Assembly (NCBI GenBank): GCA_946566415.1
Contig: CAMNWW010000059.1
Coordinates: 1 to 10,285, forward strand
Source: an uncultured Lachnospiraceae bacterium
GTDB taxonomy: Bacteria > Bacillota > Clostridia > Lachnospirales > Lachnospiraceae
Length of the DNA: 10,285 nt
Direction of reading: 5' to 3'
In this document: piece by piece, positions 7,411 through 10,285 of the stretch
Position numbering within the stretch: the stretch's first letter is position 1
How the letters are laid out: each line of letters begins with the position of its first letter
The notes under the pieces: model-generated
Database searches by the model: none
The model's input: the letters and a program-made list of their open reading frames with translations, nothing else
Told to the model about the DNA's origin: nothing
Program-made: the position numbers and the translations under genes

Positions 7411-8811
7411 TTAAAATCGAAAATATAAAAATGGATTGTATGATTCTGTTACAAGATACACTACGCTTACCAAAAACATTCCCAGATAGAGGACTGCCAC
7501 CGGCGCGACAGCCTCTCTTTCTTCATCCCATAAAAGAACCTGTCCCAGCCTGTGCACTGCCGGCGTACTCCCTGCAACGAGGAATATCCACAACAGCCAG
7601 TTGCTTTTGATAAGGTAAAGCGCTTGCCTGTCAACAATGCCCGCCGCCCCGGCGCCAAACATCCTGCCCAGGTAAACGACAGCTTCCTTAAGTCCGGGCC
7701 CTGCAAACAGCACCCATCCAATCATGACAAGAAACATGCAGTACAAAACCCCGATTACCTCCGGAAGCTTTGCAAGAAGCTTTCCCGTCACATACTTCTC
7801 TATTATCAAGATTACTCCGTAATAAAGCCCCCACACAACAAAATTCCAGCTCGCCCCGTGCCACAATCCGGTCAAAATCCAGACAATCATCAGGTTCATG
7901 ATATGCCGCGCAATGGAAACACGGTTCCCTCCCAGCGGAATGTAGACATATTCACGAAACCAATTTCCTAAGGAAATGTGCCATCTCCGCCAAAAATCCG
8001 TTACACTGCGCGCAATATAAGGATAACGGAAATTCTGCAAAAACTCAAAGCCAAACATCTTGCCCAGTCCCAAAGCCATATCTGAATACCCGCTGAAATC
8101 ATAATATATCTGAAATGTATATGCAATGCACCCGATCCATGCTGTTAATACCGAAGTCTGCGCCTGAGCCGCCGCCTCGGTATAGACGGCCCCGACCGTA
8201 TTGGCAAGCAGGACCTTCTTCGCCAAACCTACAATGAACAAACGAGCGCCCTGCCCGAACTTATAAATATTCTCTCTGCGTTTCCTAAGCTGTTCCTCCA
8301 CATCTGCATAACGTACGATCGGTCCTGCAATGAGCTGCGGAAACATCGTCACATAAGTCCCAAAATCAATCGGATTAATAAGTACGTTCACTTTCCCCCT
8401 GTATACGTCTATAATATAGGACAGCGTTTGAAACGTATAAAAGGAAATACCGATAGGAAGCTCCAGTTTCCGGACGGGAATCTGAACAGGCAGAACAGCA
8501 TTCATATTTTCAACCAAAAAACCATAATATTTGAAAAACCCCAAAATCAAAAGATTCACTATAACAGTGATGATAAGGCTCTTCTTTTGTTCTTCCTTCC
8601 TGCCCTCATTCCTCGCCAGGTCGATTCCGCTGAAATAATTAAACATGATCGACAAGAGCATGAGAAAAATGTATACCGGCTCTCCCCAGGCGTAAAAAAT
8701 AAGGGATGCCGCCAGCAAAACCGCATTTCTTGCTTTTCTCGGCGCTAAATAATAGAGCAGTATGGTAAGCGGCAAAAATGTAAATAAAAACACAACACTG
8801 CTAAACAACAT
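7411..8811 (-). CDS. MBOAT family membrane O-acyltransferase (AlgI/PatA/DltB-like)
   Basis: Polytopic membrane protein of 466 residues from the ATG at 8811, with about ten or more hydrophobic segments. The MBOAT core is clear: PIGISFYTFQ, FPQLIAGPIVRY, QIYYDFSGYSDMALGLGKMFG, the FWRRWHISLGNWFREYVYIP block with conserved His278, and LTGLWHGASWNFVVWG with the likely catalytic His318. In AlgI, PatA and DltB this fold moves an acyl group from a cytoplasmic donor to the outer face, where a partner transfers it to alginate, peptidoglycan or teichoic acid. Here the partner is probably the DHHW protein directly downstream. The donor (acetyl-CoA is usual) and the glycan are inferred. No dltA or dltC is near, which argues against D-alanylation. 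AAAAGG (8821-8826), 9 bases upstream, supports this ATG over a TTG at 8817. The start overlaps the DUF4358 stop by 11 bases, suggesting translational coupling. Confidence 0.93.
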   Translation of the reverse strand: MLFSSVVFLFTFLPLTILLYYLAPRKARNAVLLAASLIFYAWGEPVYIFLMLLSIMFNYFSGIDLARNEGRKEEQKKSLIITVIVNLLILGFFKYYGFLVENMNAVLPVQIPVRKLELPIGISFYTFQTLSYIIDVYRGKVNVLINPIDFGTYVTMFPQLIAGPIVRYADVEEQLRKRRENIYKFGQGARLFIVGLAKKVLLANTVGAVYTEAAAQAQTSVLTAWIGCIAYTFQIYYDFSGYSDMALGLGKMFGFEFLQNFRYPYIARSVTDFWRRWHISLGNWFREYVYIPLGGNRVSIARHIMNLMIVWILTGLWHGASWNFVVWGLYYGVILIIEKYVTGKLLAKLPEVIGVLYCMFLVMIGWVLFAGPGLKEAVVYLGRMFGAGAAGIVDRQALYLIKSNWLLWIFLVAGSTPAVHRLGQVLLWDEEREAVAPVAVLYLGMFLVSVVYLVTESYNPFLYFRF

Positions 8812-9373
8812 GGTCAAATGCCTTTTCTATCCTTTCCGCATCCGGTGATACCACGAACAGGACATACCTTCCTTTGGTTTTAATAATAGAACTGTCAAGC
8901 AGGCTCACCTGCTCGGCACCATATCCTTCAAAATTCTCGAATTGAATCTGTCTGCGCTTTTCGATCGCCGCCTTTACCGCCTCCGTGTCATTTTCAGAAC
9001 GGACATGAATGAGAAGAACCTCCTCGACTCCCATTGTCTCCCGGGTATAGTACAAAAGGACATTTTCATAGTCGCCGGCATTCAGCCGGTACAGACGCTT
9101 CAAATCCCGGCCGCTCCCTTTTGTCATCTTCGTCGTATTGACCGCGCCTTCCACAGCAGCCTCCGCCTCCGTAAACGATGTATTCCCATCCCCTTTTACT
9201 GCCATCAGGACAATAATATAGACCAGAAGTATCCCCACTGTTCCATAACGGAGTATGCCAAGAAGATCGGCGCGTTTCTGCTGTCCTTTCACCTTTTTCG
9301 GTTCCTGCTGAATCTGCTGTTCTTCCTGCCTCTCCTTCCTGTCCCGCACGGTTTCCTTCTTACTTGTTGTCAT
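8801..9373 (-). CDS. DUF4358 domain-containing membrane protein
   Basis: 190 residues. A very charged cytoplasmic N-terminus (1-38: KKETVRDRKERQEEQQIQQE and a basic stretch) leads into one membrane helix at about 42-60 (GTVGILLVYIIVLMAV). An outside domain (65-190) follows, with VEEVLLIHVRSENDTEAVKAA, RRQIQFENFEGYGAEQVSLL and KGRYVLFVVSPDAERIEKAF. The order 'LI-V-AV--A---R---Q---FEGYG-EQ--LL--...G-YVLFVVS' is that of DUF4358, a family seen in clostridia, mostly as lipoproteins or anchored proteins, with no known reaction. No catalytic residues stand out. The start overlaps the SGNH hydrolase stop as ATGA, with GGAGGT 9 bases upstream, and its end overlaps the MBOAT gene. It is therefore embedded in the acylation module. 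By position it could be an accessory or scaffold subunit (compare AlgF in alginate acetylation), but this is inference. Confidence 0.82.
   Translation of the reverse strand: MTTSKKETVRDRKERQEEQQIQQEPKKVKGQQKRADLLGILRYGTVGILLVYIIVLMAVKGDGNTSFTEAEAAVEGAVNTTKMTKGSGRDLKRLYRLNAGDYENVLLYYTRETMGVEEVLLIHVRSENDTEAVKAAIEKRRQIQFENFEGYGAEQVSLLDSSIIKTKGRYVLFVVSPDAERIEKAFDHVV
8821..8826 (-). promoter_or_regulatory. Shine-Dalgarno sequence of the MBOAT gene, inside the DUF4358 gene
   Basis: AAAAGG, 9 bases before the ATG at 8811. It supports that start over the TTG at 8817, which would be only 3 bases away. It lies within the last codons of the DUF4358 gene. Confidence 0.6.
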
Positions 9374-10137
9374 ATTCCTGCCACCTCCGCCATGCGCTTT
9401 GCCCAGACCGGATAAAAATTAGCCTTCATATGCTCGCCGTCCTCTTCGTAATATTCTTCTTTTACCAGTTCTGTATTATCAATAAACGTGAGGCCTTCTT
9501 CTGCGCACATCGCGGCAAGCGCTTCGTTGTAGGAAGAGATATATGCATAAGCAGGGTATTTTTCGACCGCCTTTTCCTGAACCGGCAGGATTCCATTAAT
9601 ATAAATCGCCGCCTCGGGAAGACGTCCCCTGATATCAGTAAGCACGGCTTTATAGGATTCAATAAACGCCGCCGTATCTCCCTCTGTGGCCGCCACATCA
9701 TTCAGTCCCAGAGCAAGAAAAACCGTCTGCGGCTTTAATGATTCCAATGTCCCGATCAACTCTTCCAGCTCACTTAAATGCACGCCTTTCTCCGCCACCA
9801 CATGGGAGGAGTCCAGCACCTCATACTCCAAAAATCCGGTCGTGATTGAATCCCCCATGATCGCCGCATAGGCAAATTTCTCCGTGAGCGGACGATTCTT
9901 ATATTCTTCTTCGGCGAGCCTCTCCTGACTTTCTACCTCCTGGATCTGCGCCTCGATCTCTGCGACATCTTCCTTCTCCATGGCCCGGATCGCATCGACT
10001 GCTGCCTTCGTGTCCACATTACGCACCGCAAGCCGGGACAAAATGATACCTAAAACGACTGCCATAAAGACGATCACTCCGCCGATGCTCAAAAGCAGCC
10101 GTTTTCTCCTTACATCTTCCCTTCGCTCCCTGTCCAC
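9370..10137 (-). CDS. SGNH/GDSL-family hydrolase, membrane-anchored
   Basis: Predicted extracellular esterase or acyltransferase of 255 residues. A basic start (DRERREDVRRKR) and one membrane helix at about 15-35 anchor it. A charged helical stalk (about 45-80, likely coiled coil) follows. The SGNH domain has block I GDSIT with nucleophile Ser97, block III GLND with Asn146, and block V DGEH with Asp233 and His236, so the active-site set looks complete. SGNH enzymes remove or transfer acyl groups on sugars. Next to an MBOAT and a DHHW protein, a role in setting the acetylation of a cell-surface glycan is likely, whether as a transferase or as a deacetylase. The start is a GTG at 10137 supported by GAGGG (10146-10150) 8 bases upstream. 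A possible ATG upstream at 10180 is followed at once by a stop. It is the first gene of the cluster, behind a sigma-A-type promoter, and its stop overlaps the DUF4358 start by ATGA. Confidence 0.88.
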   Translation of the reverse strand: MDRERREDVRRKRLLLSIGGVIVFMAVVLGIILSRLAVRNVDTKAAVDAIRAMEKEDVAEIEAQIQEVESQERLAEEEYKNRPLTEKFAYAAIMGDSITTGFLEYEVLDSSHVVAEKGVHLSELEELIGTLESLKPQTVFLALGLNDVAATEGDTAAFIESYKAVLTDIRGRLPEAAIYINGILPVQEKAVEKYPAYAYISSYNEALAAMCAEEGLTFIDNTELVKEEYYEEDGEHMKANFYPVWAKRMAEVAGI

Positions 10138-10145
10138 TCTTTTTA

Positions 10146-10150
10146 CCCTC
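10146..10150 (-). promoter_or_regulatory. Shine-Dalgarno sequence supporting the GTG start of the SGNH hydrolase
   Basis: GAGGG, 8 bases before the GTG at 10137. No ATG in frame precedes the membrane segment in this region, so this SD decides the start. Confidence 0.6.
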
Positions 10151-10204
10151 GCTCGTCTATTTAATCGTTACCATTCCATACCGCTTTTTGCCTAATCGGC
10201 GATT

Positions 10205-10220
10205 GTTTCATAGTTTCATA
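10205..10220 (-). repeat. Tandem 8-base direct repeat in the operon leader
   Basis: The minus strand reads TATGAAAC twice with no gap. It lies about 14 bases after the predicted transcription start and 68 bases before the GTG. Two copies are too few to prove a function; it may be a regulator half-site pair or chance. Confidence 0.4.
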
Positions 10221-10240
10221 AAAAAGTATTTATGCTGTTA

Positions 10241-10269
10241 AGTATACTTCATTATGATTTGAATGACAA
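10241..10269 (-). promoter_or_regulatory. Sigma-A-type promoter of the envelope-acylation operon
   Basis: TTGTCA (10269-10264), a 17-base spacer, and TATACT (10246-10241). Each box differs from the TTGACA/TATAAT consensus at one position, and the spacing is ideal. Transcription would start near 10234, giving a leader of about 97 bases before the SGNH hydrolase GTG. A perfect 10-base palindrome, AAGTATACTT (10249-10240), covers the -10 box and could be an operator. No gene lies between 10138 and 10285, and no riboswitch-like fold was recognised there. Confidence 0.7.
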
Positions 10270-10285
10270 TCCCGCAGTTTGACGA

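Noticed and set aside
8812..8817. TTG at 8817 as the MBOAT start
   Set aside because: It is only 3 bases from AAAAGG. The ATG at 8811 has proper 9-base spacing and gives the usual MLFSS-type MBOAT N-terminus.
10138..10240. Riboswitch or T-box in the leader of the acylation operon
   Set aside because: The leader is only about 97 bases long. The best hairpin found was a 3-bp stem (10190-10200), and no known conserved motif was recognised.

Overview
The window is a single-direction block. All nine genes read leftwards on the minus strand, and every long plus-strand frame is a shadow of one of them. Protein character points to a spore-forming member of the Clostridia, most likely Lachnospiraceae: the clostridial form of LigA, a Csp-type subtilase without a signal peptide, a DUF4358 protein and a DHHW protein next to an MBOAT acyltransferase. 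Base composition is moderate, with strong Shine-Dalgarno (SD) sequences. No tRNA, rRNA, CRISPR array, insertion sequence or phage gene was seen. This is a family-level judgement made without a database search.

In transcription order (right to left): a sigma-A-type promoter (10241-10269) precedes a four-gene cell-envelope module. The module is a membrane-anchored SGNH/GDSL hydrolase, a one-pass DUF4358 protein, an MBOAT O-acyltransferase of the AlgI/DltB/PatA kind, and a membrane-anchored DHHW protein of the AlgJ/AlgX kind. Together these look like a machine that moves an acyl (probably acetyl) group across the membrane onto an extracellular glycan. Three information-processing or proteostasis genes follow with almost no spacing: an RluF-type 23S rRNA pseudouridine synthase, NAD-dependent DNA ligase (ligA), and a ClpX-type AAA+ unfoldase. 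The seven genes are spaced by -11 to +24 bp and no terminator is visible between them, so they could form one transcript of about 8.3 kb. It would end at a strong intrinsic terminator just after clpX (1912-1950).

Left of that terminator is an intracellular subtilase resembling the Csp germination proteases, with its catalytic triad intact. It is followed, after 41 bp, by the start of a small coiled-coil protein gene that runs off the left edge. The subtilase start region overlaps the terminator, and a sigma-E-like promoter can be drawn inside the stem.

Points most worth a second look: the DUF4358-containing acylation module; a ClpX that keeps the ClpP-docking IGF loop but has lost the RKH pore-entry motif; and the overlapping terminator, promoter and start codon between clpX and the subtilase. 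There is no gene-free stretch longer than 300 bases. The largest is the 148-base leader and promoter region at the right end.
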